Assembly: GCF_963973895.1 (NCBI RefSeq)
Contig: NZ_CAXBBF010000002.1
Length of the DNA stretch: 64,000 nt
From: Porticoccus sp950063125
GTDB taxonomy: Bacteria; Pseudomonadota; Gammaproteobacteria; Pseudomonadales; Porticoccaceae
Direction: 5' to 3' (one strand)
In this document: positions 57,083 to 64,000 of the stretch, in pieces
How positions within the stretch are numbered: the first letter of the stretch is position 1
Layout of the letters: every line of letters starts with the position of its first letter
Notes under the pieces: model-generated
Databases searched by the model: none
What the model was told of the DNA's origin: nothing
Seen by the model: the letters and a program-made list of their open reading frames with translations, nothing else
Position numbers and translations under genes: made by a program

Positions 57083-60001
57083 ATGACAACACAGGCACAT
57101 CCCGCCTTTGAGTTTCTGCGCAGCGAGCGCATCGACTCCCTGAACATCGACGTGGCGGAATACCGCCACCGAAAAACCGGTGCCCAGCATATTCATATCA
57201 CTGCCGACAATCCGGAAAACGTTTTTCTGGTGGCATTGCGCACCGTGCCCGAGGACTCCACCGGGGTGGCCCACATACTGGAACACACCGCCCTTTGCGG
57301 CAGTGAAAAATACCCGGTACGCGATCCTTTTTTTATGATGATTCGCCGATCCCTGAATACCTTCATGAACGCCCTTACCAGCTCTGACTGGACGGCCTAC
57401 CCCTTTGCCAGCCAGAACCGCAAGGATTTTGACAACCTGCTGGATGTCTATCTGGACGCGGTGTTTTTTTCGCGACTGGACGAACTGGATTTCCGCCAGG
57501 AAGGCCACCGGGTGGAATTTGCCGAGCCCGGCAATACCGACTCGCCCCTGGTTTACAAGGGCGTGGTTTACAATGAGATGAAAGGGGCCATGAGCTCAGT
57601 GCCCTCGGTCCTGTGGCAGACCCTCTGTGAACACCTCTACCCCACCACCACCTATCACTACAACAGCGGCGGCGATCCGGCCCGTATACCCGATCTCAGT
57701 TACGCGCAATTAAAGGCTTTCTATAAAACCCACTACCATCCCACCAATGCCATCTTTATGACCTTCGGCGATATACCGGTGACGGAATTGCAGACCGATA
57801 TCGAAAACCATGCCCTGCAGCGTTTCGACCGGCTGGACACGGAAATCTCCGTCCCCGACGAACAGCGCTACACCGACCCGGTGACCGTGGAAGCCAGCTA
57901 TCCGTTCAACGAGGAAGGCAGCACCGACAACCGCACCCACATCGTGATGGGCTGGTTGCTGGGCAAAGCAACCGATCTGGAAGCCACCATGGAGGCACAC
58001 CTGCTGTGCAGCGTGTTGCTCGACAACAGCGCCTCCCCACTGCTAAAGGCACTGGAAACCACCGAACTGGGTTCATCGCCCTCGCCACTGTGCGGGCTGG
58101 ATGATTCCCAGCGCGAGCTCTGCTTTGTCTGCGGGATCGAGGGTAGCGAACCGGATCGTGCCGATGCATTGCAGGCGCTGGTGCTCTCGGTGCTCGAGGA
58201 CGTGGCAGAGAATGGCATCCCGGAAGAGCAACTGGCGGCTTCCCTCCACCAGCTGGAGCTGCAACAGCGTGAAATCGGTGGCGGCAATTTCCCCTATGGC
58301 CTGCAACTGCTTCTGACCGCACTTACCAGCGCCACCCACCGCGGTGACCCCATCGCATTGCTGAACCTGGACCCGGTACTGGAAAAACTCAGGCGCCTGA
58401 TCCAGGACCCCGATTACATCAAGCAACTTGCCCGCCGGCTGCTGCTGGACAACCCCCACCGGGTGCGTCTCACCATGAGTCCGGACCGGGAGCTGTCCGC
58501 CCGCCGTGAAAAAGAGGAAGCGGACAAGCTCGCTGCCATCAAAGCCGATCTCGATGACGCGGGCAAACAGGCAATTGTGGAACAGGCCGAGATTCTCAAC
58601 CAGCGTCAGCAACAGAAGGATGACGATGCCATCCTGCCCAAAGTGGGTCTGGACGACATTCCTACGCATATGGACTATGTGGCGGCCACCGAACGAAAAA
58701 CCCGCCCACTGGCCCTGACCAGTTACGGCACAGGCACCAACGGTCTGGTCTATCAACAGATCCTGTTGCCGCTGCCGGCCCTGAGCGAAGCGCAGCTCGA
58801 CCTGTTGCCGATCTACTGCAGCAGCCTGACCGAACTGGGGATTGGCGACCGGGATTACCTGGCGACCCAGCTCTGGCAATCGAAAGTGTGCGGCAGCATC
58901 CACGCCTACGCCACCGTTCGCGGCAAGCCGGACAACCCACAGGATCTGTCCGGACACCTGGTTCTGTCCAGCAAGGGACTGGCCAGGCATCAAGCCGAAC
59001 TCACCGAGCTCATGCAGGCGACACTGGAACAGGTTCGCTTCGATGAACTGAACCGGATCCGCGAACTGATTGCCCAGACCCGCGCCAGCCGTGAGGCCAG
59101 CGTCACCGGCAGTGGCCACCAGCTGGCCATGGCGGCAGCCTGCAGCGGGATCAGCCCGGGCGCGGATCTGGCACATCGCTGGGGTGGCCTGGCAGGTATC
59201 CGCTACATCAAACAACTGGATAGCAGTCTGTCCGACAACACCCTGGTGGACGGGCTGGCCGCCGAACTGGCAGCCATCCACCGACAGGTGTTGAACGCAC
59301 CGCGCCAATTTCTGGTGGTGGGTGAAAATGAACGGCTGGCGGACTATCAGGCGGTCATTCAACAGCAGTTCGCACCAATCACCGGCGAAGGGTTCAATGC
59401 CTTTCAGCAACCGGAGCTACATCGACGGGTGGCAGAGTTGTGGAAAGCCAGCACCCAGGTCAATTTCTGCGCCAAAGCCTACCCCACGGTGCCCCTGTCC
59501 CACCCGGATGCCGCACCGCTGACCGTGCTGGGCGGTTTTCTGCGCAATGGCTATTTGCACCGCGCTATCCGCGAACAGGGCGGTGCCTACGGCGGCGGGG
59601 CCAATCAGGAAAACAACATAGCGGCATTCCGCTTCTTCTCCTACCGCGACCCCCGTCTCGAAGACACCCTCAGTGACTTCGATCGGGCACTGCAATGGCT
59701 GCACAATGAAACCCACCAGTGGCAACAGGTCGAAGAAGCCATTCTCGGTGTGATCAGCTCAATCGATAAACCCGGCTCTCCGGCGGGCGAGGCCAAGGAA
59801 ACCTTTCAGGCAGAGCTCTACGGCCGCAGCCGTGAAGTGAGAGAAACCTTCCGCAACCGGGTCAGGGAAACCACACTTGATGATCTGCGTCGGGTGGCCG
59901 CCACCTATCTGGTGGCAGAGAATGTCAGTACCGCCGTGATCACCAGTCCCGATCAGGCCAGTCTGGCAGACGCCCTGCAACTGACCCCGGTATCGCTGTA
60001 A
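57083..60001 (+). CDS. M16C metalloprotease (PreP/presequence-protease-like)
   Basis: 972 residues, the full length of the family. The inverted zinc motif HILEH (His64, Glu67, His68) is followed by TALCGSEKYPVRDPFFMM and NTFMNALTSSDWTAYPFA, diagnostic of M16C. The remaining zinc ligand Glu lies in VYNEMKGAMSS. Four M16 repeats form a closed chamber that degrades peptides. There is no signal peptide, so it is cytoplasmic. Its TAA overlaps the ATG of the next gene, so it is coupled to the thioesterase and cmoA. Confidence 0.93.
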   Translation: MTTQAHPAFEFLRSERIDSLNIDVAEYRHRKTGAQHIHITADNPENVFLVALRTVPEDSTGVAHILEHTALCGSEKYPVRDPFFMMIRRSLNTFMNALTSSDWTAYPFASQNRKDFDNLLDVYLDAVFFSRLDELDFRQEGHRVEFAEPGNTDSPLVYKGVVYNEMKGAMSSVPSVLWQTLCEHLYPTTTYHYNSGGDPARIPDLSYAQLKAFYKTHYHPTNAIFMTFGDIPVTELQTDIENHALQRFDRLDTEISVPDEQRYTDPVTVEASYPFNEEGSTDNRTHIVMGWLLGKATDLEATMEAHLLCSVLLDNSASPLLKALETTELGSSPSPLCGLDDSQRELCFVCGIEGSEPDRADALQALVLSVLEDVAENGIPEEQLAASLHQLELQQREIGGGNFPYGLQLLLTALTSATHRGDPIALLNLDPVLEKLRRLIQDPDYIKQLARRLLLDNPHRVRLTMSPDRELSARREKEEADKLAAIKADLDDAGKQAIVEQAEILNQRQQQKDDDAILPKVGLDDIPTHMDYVAATERKTRPLALTSYGTGTNGLVYQQILLPLPALSEAQLDLLPIYCSSLTELGIGDRDYLATQLWQSKVCGSIHAYATVRGKPDNPQDLSGHLVLSSKGLARHQAELTELMQATLEQVRFDELNRIRELIAQTRASREASVTGSGHQLAMAAACSGISPGADLAHRWGGLAGIRYIKQLDSSLSDNTLVDGLAAELAAIHRQVLNAPRQFLVVGENERLADYQAVIQQQFAPITGEGFNAFQQPELHRRVAELWKASTQVNFCAKAYPTVPLSHPDAAPLTVLGGFLRNGYLHRAIREQGGAYGGGANQENNIAAFRFFSYRDPRLEDTLSDFDRALQWLHNETHQWQQVEEAILGVISSIDKPGSPAGEAKETFQAELYGRSREVRETFRNRVRETTLDDLRRVAATYLVAENVSTAVITSPDQASLADALQLTPVSL

Positions 60002-60408
60002 TGTTTGAATTGCGTATTCAGCCGCGATTTTCAGAAACCGACGCCCTCGGTCACATCAACAACACCGTCGTGCCGGTGTGGTTTGAAGCGGCCAGGGCCG
60101 ATATTTTCCGACTGGTCCATCCCAGCCTCAACCCCGCTGACTGGCCGATGATCCTCGCCCATATCGCCGTGGATTTTGTCCATCAGATTCACCTCGGCAG
60201 CGAGGTCGTCATTACCACCGGTATAAAAAAAATCGGCAACAAATCTTTTACGGTAGCCCATCTGGCTCACCAGAAAGAGGTGCTGGTGGCGAAAGGCGAG
60301 GCCGTGCTGGTGTGGTTTGACTACGCAGCCCAGTGCTCCCAGCCACTGCCGGAGGCTGTTCGCAAGCTCATCACGCCGCTACTGCTGGAATACGACGACG
60401 CCCCATGA
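60001..60408 (+). CDS. Acyl-CoA thioesterase (4HBT, YbgC/FadM-like)
   Basis: 135 residues, a single hotdog domain. RFSETDALGHINNTVVPVWF carries the catalytic Asp, and VDFVHQIHLGSEVVITTGIK the second family motif. It hydrolyses acyl-CoA thioesters in the cytoplasm; chain length unknown. The start overlaps the protease stop by one base and the stop overlaps cmoA by 4 bases. Confidence 0.9.
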   Translation: MFELRIQPRFSETDALGHINNTVVPVWFEAARADIFRLVHPSLNPADWPMILAHIAVDFVHQIHLGSEVVITTGIKKIGNKSFTVAHLAHQKEVLVAKGEAVLVWFDYAAQCSQPLPEAVRKLITPLLLEYDDAP

Positions 60409-61136
60409 ACAGCCCGAAAGATACCCTGTTCGCCACACCACAACTGGAAATCGCCGGTTTTCGTTTCGACCGGGCGGTCGCCCGTGTATTTCCCGATATG
60501 ATCCGGCGCTCGGTGCCGGGCTACGAAACCATCATCGCCATGACCGGCACCCTGGCAGAACGATACGTTCAACCCGGAAGTCAATGTTACGATCTGGGTT
60601 GCTCCCTGGGAGCGTCTACCCTTGCCATGCGCCACCATATCCGCCACAGCGACTGCCGCATTATTGCCGTGGACAACAGCGCTGCCATGCTCAGTCAATG
60701 CCGCGAGATTCTGGCCGATGATGACGGGGAAATCCCGGTGGAGCTGATCTGCGGTGATATTGAACAGATCCCCGTGCACAACGCCACCATGGCAGTGCTG
60801 AATTTCACCCTGCAGTTTATTCCGGTCGATCGCCGCAACGCTCTGCTCCAGCGTATCAGTGATGGCCTGCAACCCGGCGGCGTGCTGGTGTTGTCGGAGA
60901 AGGTGGCCTTTGAGGACCCCCAGCACCAGCAACTGATGATTGAACTGCACCATCATTTCAAGCGGGCCAATGGTTACAGCGAGCTGGAAATCAGCCAGAA
61001 GCGTTCCGCACTGGAGGATGTACTGGTCCCGGAAACCCTGGCGGTGCATCGCCAACGACTCAGAGAGGCCGGGTTCAGCAGCGTCGATGTCTGGTTTCAG
61101 TGCTTCAACTTCGCCTCGCTGATTGCCATAAAATAG
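60405..61136 (+). CDS. cmoA: Carboxy-S-adenosyl-L-methionine synthase CmoA
   Basis: 243 residues from the ATG at 60405 (a longer frame lies inside the thioesterase gene and is rejected). RAVARVFPDMIRRSVPGYE and YDLGCSLGASTLAMRHH are clear CmoA motifs, and the conserved Arg-Tyr region binding prephenate is RANGYSELEISQKR. It makes carboxy-SAM, which CmoB uses to modify wobble uridines. The cmoB gene follows 37 bp later. Confidence 0.95.
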   Translation: MNSPKDTLFATPQLEIAGFRFDRAVARVFPDMIRRSVPGYETIIAMTGTLAERYVQPGSQCYDLGCSLGASTLAMRHHIRHSDCRIIAVDNSAAMLSQCREILADDDGEIPVELICGDIEQIPVHNATMAVLNFTLQFIPVDRRNALLQRISDGLQPGGVLVLSEKVAFEDPQHQQLMIELHHHFKRANGYSELEISQKRSALEDVLVPETLAVHRQRLREAGFSSVDVWFQCFNFASLIAIK

Positions 61137-61173
61137 CGGTCCACCAATCAACCACACACACCCAAAAGCCCCT

Positions 61174-62151
61174 ATGATCGATTTTTCCTCTCTGCTCGCC
61201 AGCCTCTCCAACGCAGAACATCCCGCCCTGCGGGCCTGGGCCACGCAGCTGCCTCCCCAGCTCGACCTGGGAATGTCGGCTGAGCGCTGGGGCGATCTGC
61301 CCGGCTGGCAGGCGACACTGGAGCAACTGCCACCGCTCGAGCCATCCCGGATCGATTTACGGACCGCTATTACGGTGGGCGATGTGGCGGACTGCGACGA
61401 ACAGACGCGCCAACAGCTGCACGCGACCCTGATGGGCCTTCATCCCTGGCGCAAGGGGCCCTACCAGTTGTTTGGCCTGACCATTGATACCGAGTGGCGC
61501 TCGGACTGGAAATGGGATCGGGTGTTGCCCCACATCGCCCCGCTGAAAAACCGGCTGGTGCTCGATGTGGGTTGCGGCAATGGCTACCACTGCTGGCGGA
61601 TGCTCGGCGAGGGTGCGCGGCGGGTGATCGGCATTGATCCATCCGCAAAATTTGTCTTTCAATTCAATATATTAAAACACTACCTTGGCGATCTGCCAGT
61701 GGATGTACTGCCCCTCGGCATCGAGCAGCTGCCGACGGAAATGCAGTGCTTTGACAGCGTATTTTCCATGGGGGTGTTCTACCATCGCCGCTCGCCGATG
61801 GACCACCTCAAAGAATTAAAAGACTGCCTGCGACCGGGCGGCCAACTGATACTGGAAACCCTGGTTATTGAGGGCGGCCCAGGCGAGGTACTGGTGCCCG
61901 AAGGGCGTTACGCGAAAATGCGCAATGTGTGGTTTCTGCCAAGCGCGGACACCCTGCTCAGCTGGTTGCGCAAATGTGGCTATCGGAACCCAAGATTGGT
62001 GGACAGCACCCGAACATCCATCGAGGAGCAGCGTTCAACGGCATGGATGACCTATGAATCCCTGCCGGACTTCCTTGATCCAACCGATCATAACCGTACG
62101 GTCGAAGGTCATCCGGGATCCATCCGCGCAGTCTTTGTCGCGGAAAGCTGA
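61174..62151 (+). CDS. cmoB: tRNA U34 carboxymethyltransferase CmoB
   Basis: 325 residues, the usual length. LHPWRKGPYQLFGLTIDTEW, LVLDVGCGNGYHCWRML (SAM site), VFSMGVFYHRRSPMDHLKEL and DCLRPGGQLILETLVI are all family hallmarks. It transfers the carboxymethyl group of carboxy-SAM to 5-hydroxyuridine at tRNA position 34. Last gene of the protease-thioesterase-cmoA-cmoB group, convergent with the flavodoxin. Confidence 0.96.
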   Translation: MIDFSSLLASLSNAEHPALRAWATQLPPQLDLGMSAERWGDLPGWQATLEQLPPLEPSRIDLRTAITVGDVADCDEQTRQQLHATLMGLHPWRKGPYQLFGLTIDTEWRSDWKWDRVLPHIAPLKNRLVLDVGCGNGYHCWRMLGEGARRVIGIDPSAKFVFQFNILKHYLGDLPVDVLPLGIEQLPTEMQCFDSVFSMGVFYHRRSPMDHLKELKDCLRPGGQLILETLVIEGGPGEVLVPEGRYAKMRNVWFLPSADTLLSWLRKCGYRNPRLVDSTRTSIEEQRSTAWMTYESLPDFLDPTDHNRTVEGHPGSIRAVFVAES

Positions 62152-62171
62152 GGTCATTTCCCGATTAGCAA

Positions 62172-62714
62172 CTAATCGTCCAGCTCGACCACTGGCGTCG
62201 CCAGACCAAACTCGTCGTGTATTTGCCGACACCAGCGATTGAGTCGTTCGGCGCTGAGGGCTGGCTGCTGGTCTTCATCGATACCCAGACCAACAAACAG
62301 GGCCTGTCCGGGGACCCTGGCTTTTGAAGCGTCAAATTCATAGCCCACCGTGGGCCAGTGACCGACCACTCGATCTGCTGTTTTTACCACCACATCGTGC
62401 AGCATACCCATGGCATCGAGAAAAAAATCCCCATAACCGAACTGGTCTCCCAGGCCGATAAACGCGACCGTCTTGCCAGAAAAATCAATGGCTTCCAGAT
62501 CGTCCCAGAAGTCTTCCCAGTCCGACTGGATCTGACCGAAATCCCAGGTGGGAATACCCAGGATCAATTTGTCATAGGGCAGAAATTCCAGCTGGGTAAC
62601 ATCGCCGATATCGTGAACATCCACCACCTCATCCCCCAGACGAGAGACAACCCGGTGGGCAATGGATTCGGTATTTCCCTCGTCGCTGCCATAGAACAAA
62701 CCGATTTTCGTCAC
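62172..62714 (-). CDS. Flavodoxin (FldA-like)
   Basis: 180 residues from the GTG at 62714, which has AGAGG at ideal spacing; the open frame to 62837 has no such site. FYGSDEGNTESIAHRV is the FMN phosphate loop, LILGIPTWDFGQIQSDWEDF and FIGLGDQFGYGDFFLDAMG the isoalloxazine loops. Compared with the FldB at 46011 it has the Gly-Asn-Thr loop of FldA-type proteins. A cytoplasmic one-electron carrier. Confidence 0.92.
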   Translation of the reverse strand: MTKIGLFYGSDEGNTESIAHRVVSRLGDEVVDVHDIGDVTQLEFLPYDKLILGIPTWDFGQIQSDWEDFWDDLEAIDFSGKTVAFIGLGDQFGYGDFFLDAMGMLHDVVVKTADRVVGHWPTVGYEFDASKARVPGQALFVGLGIDEDQQPALSAERLNRWCRQIHDEFGLATPVVELDD

Positions 62715-62880
62715 TGTAACCTCTGAATAACCGTGATAAAAACTGCGCGGATTCTCCCAGCTCCCGGAGAATGCTGCAACCACCGGCAGGTATTTACGAA
62801 GCCGGTTCGGGGCAGGTCGGGCACCTCCAGTTTTCAAGTACTTGCTGTTTTTTCAGTGCTGTTTATTTTTGCAAGGCTGC

Positions 62881-63996
62881 TTATTTTTTAAGTGCTTCAA
62901 AGGCATCGGTAAAATCGTAGCCGAGGGAGTCGGCTACCGCTTTATGGGTCACGCGACCACAGTGGATGTTCAGTCCATTGCGCAGATTGGCATTGGTCAG
63001 CAACGCACGCACAGGATTGTCTGCCAGCTGCAAAACAAACGGCAGGGTCACATTGTTCAGGGCCTGGGTGGCCGTGCGGGCAACGCCGCCCGGCATGTTG
63101 GCGACACAGTAGTGGATCACGCCATCAACCACATAGGTGGGGTCCTGATGGGAAGTGGGCCGGGAGGTGGCAAAACAGCCACCCTGGTCAATGGCCACGT
63201 CCACCACCACCGCGCCGGGTTTCATCCGGCCGACCATCTCACGGGTCACCAGTTGGGGAGCCGATGCACCGGGCAAAAGCACGGCACCAATCACCAGATC
63301 GGCCTCCGGCAGGTAATTCTCAATGGCCGCCGCCGTGGCATAAACGCAGCGAATCGACGCCGGAAACATCCGGTCCAGTTCACGCAACCGATCCACAGAG
63401 CGGTCCATGATCGTCACATCGGCACCGATGCCCAGCGCCACACCGGCCGCATTGCTGCCCACCACTCCGCCGCCGAGAATCAATACCCTGGCTGGCGCTA
63501 CACCGGGGACACCGCCCAGCAATACGCCTCGGCCACCCTGCGCTTTCTCCAGATGATGGGCACCCGCCTGCACGGCCATTCTACCGGCCACTTCAGACAT
63601 CGGTGCCAGCAGCGGCAAATGCCCGCGATCGTCGGTGACGGTTTCGTAGGCCATGGCAATGGCGCCGGATTTCAGCAACAGCGAGGTCTGGTCGGGATCG
63701 GCCGCCAGGTGCAGGTAGGTGAACACTAGCTGTCCGGCCTTCAGCATCTGGCACTCATCCGGCTGGGGCTCCTTGATTTTGACAATCATATCCGCCCGGT
63801 CAAACACTTCCGCCGCCGTAGGCGCAATCTCCGCGCCCGCACGACGGAAATGCTCATCACTGAAATCAATAGCCGAACCGGCATTCTGCTCGACCAGCAC
63901 CTGGTGCCCTGCCGATACCAGTTCCTGCACGGAATCCGGCGTCAGACCGACCCGGTATTCATGGTTTTTGACCTCTTTCGGCACCCCTATCTGCAT
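62881..63996 (-). CDS. ald: Alanine dehydrogenase Ald
   Basis: 371 residues from the ATG at 63996, complete at the N-terminus (MQIGVPKEVKNHEYRVGL); the upstream control region is outside the window. Catalytic His lies in YLHLAADPDQ, pyruvate-binding Arg and Lys in the N-terminal half (RVGLTP, KIKEPQ), and the NAD site is LILGGGVVGSNAAGVALG. It interconverts alanine and pyruvate plus ammonia with NAD. With alaA at 27315 the genome has two distinct routes between alanine and pyruvate. Confidence 0.96.
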   Translation of the reverse strand: MQIGVPKEVKNHEYRVGLTPDSVQELVSAGHQVLVEQNAGSAIDFSDEHFRRAGAEIAPTAAEVFDRADMIVKIKEPQPDECQMLKAGQLVFTYLHLAADPDQTSLLLKSGAIAMAYETVTDDRGHLPLLAPMSEVAGRMAVQAGAHHLEKAQGGRGVLLGGVPGVAPARVLILGGGVVGSNAAGVALGIGADVTIMDRSVDRLRELDRMFPASIRCVYATAAAIENYLPEADLVIGAVLLPGASAPQLVTREMVGRMKPGAVVVDVAIDQGGCFATSRPTSHQDPTYVVDGVIHYCVANMPGGVARTATQALNNVTLPFVLQLADNPVRALLTNANLRNGLNIHCGRVTHKAVADSLGYDFTDAFEALKK

Positions 63997-64000
63997 CACG

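Noticed and set aside
58073..59410. 445-codon frame opposite the M16C protease gene
   Set aside because: Long only because of GC-rich codon bias of the sense gene; no recognisable domain, and the protease frame has full family motifs.

Overview
The window looks like a chromosomal stretch of a gammaproteobacterium, probably on the Pseudomonadales/Cellvibrionales side. It carries genes largely typical of that class (long-form queF, cmoA-cmoB, full-length mnmC, epmC, pdxB, xni, gcvR, fldB, yadG-yadH, trmL). It also has a zinc locus like the Zur regulons of Pseudomonas and Vibrio, and a small protein resembling the Pseudomonas PA1571 family. Most of the window is moderately GC-rich, densely packed and organised in short overlapping operons. 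Two stretches are visibly AT-richer and mobile in character: the left edge up to the tRNA-Arg gene, and about 6.6-9.4 kb.

Layout. 1-1204: the 3' part of an exonuclease-BRCT gene, a gene-free stretch with an inverted copy of a tRNA T-arm, then tRNA-Arg(CCU). 1273-6541: an autotransporter-type barrel, a lytic transglycosylase lipoprotein, rsmE, a GST and a YihY-family membrane protein. 6661-9402: an accessory patch holding an intact REP-associated tyrosine transposase (RAYT), its GTAG-headed REP palindromes and a gutted second RAYT. The patch also has two small membrane-protein genes, each sitting after a C-terminal gene fragment and bounded by TATTCGGGGTCA-like repeats, and a tRNA-Ser(GGA) gene with partial copies on both sides. 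9537-14137: a nitroreductase, a membrane adenylate cyclase and the yadG-yadH-queF operon. 14575-26378: a signalling island with a histidine kinase, a stand-alone receiver, two paralogous hybrid kinases (one with seven PAS domains), a receiver-EAL phosphodiesterase, a bacteriophytochrome-GGDEF diguanylate cyclase and its heme oxygenase. 26524-38873: a tRNA-Glu/tRNA-Gly operon, msrB, alaA and housekeeping operons (pdxB-xni-epmC-cyclotransferase; methyltransferase-yheU-hydrolase; gcvR; VIT and CaCA transporters; trmL). 38970-45943: a zinc-homeostasis locus with two COG0523 GTPases, DUF1826, a His-rich DUF2796 protein, a Zur-type regulator, DUF3299 and a MacB-like ABC pair, with two related Zur-like boxes. 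46011-63996: fldB, mnmC, several membrane proteins, a Fur-box-preceded TonB receptor, an AEC transporter, an M16C protease, a thioesterase, cmoA-cmoB, a second flavodoxin and ald.

How the genes may work together. In the signalling island, heme oxygenase would supply biliverdin to the phytochrome, whose GGDEF output makes c-di-GMP. The convergent operons supply a phosphorylation-controlled EAL phosphodiesterase and several candidate kinases, so red/far-red light and other stimuli could be integrated on one c-di-GMP pool. In the zinc locus, low zinc should relieve a Zur-type repressor and induce metal-chaperone GTPases and a Zrg-like envelope system together. The RAYT/REP patch and its cassette-like fragments are the least ordinary part of the window. 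None of these inferences was tested by database search.
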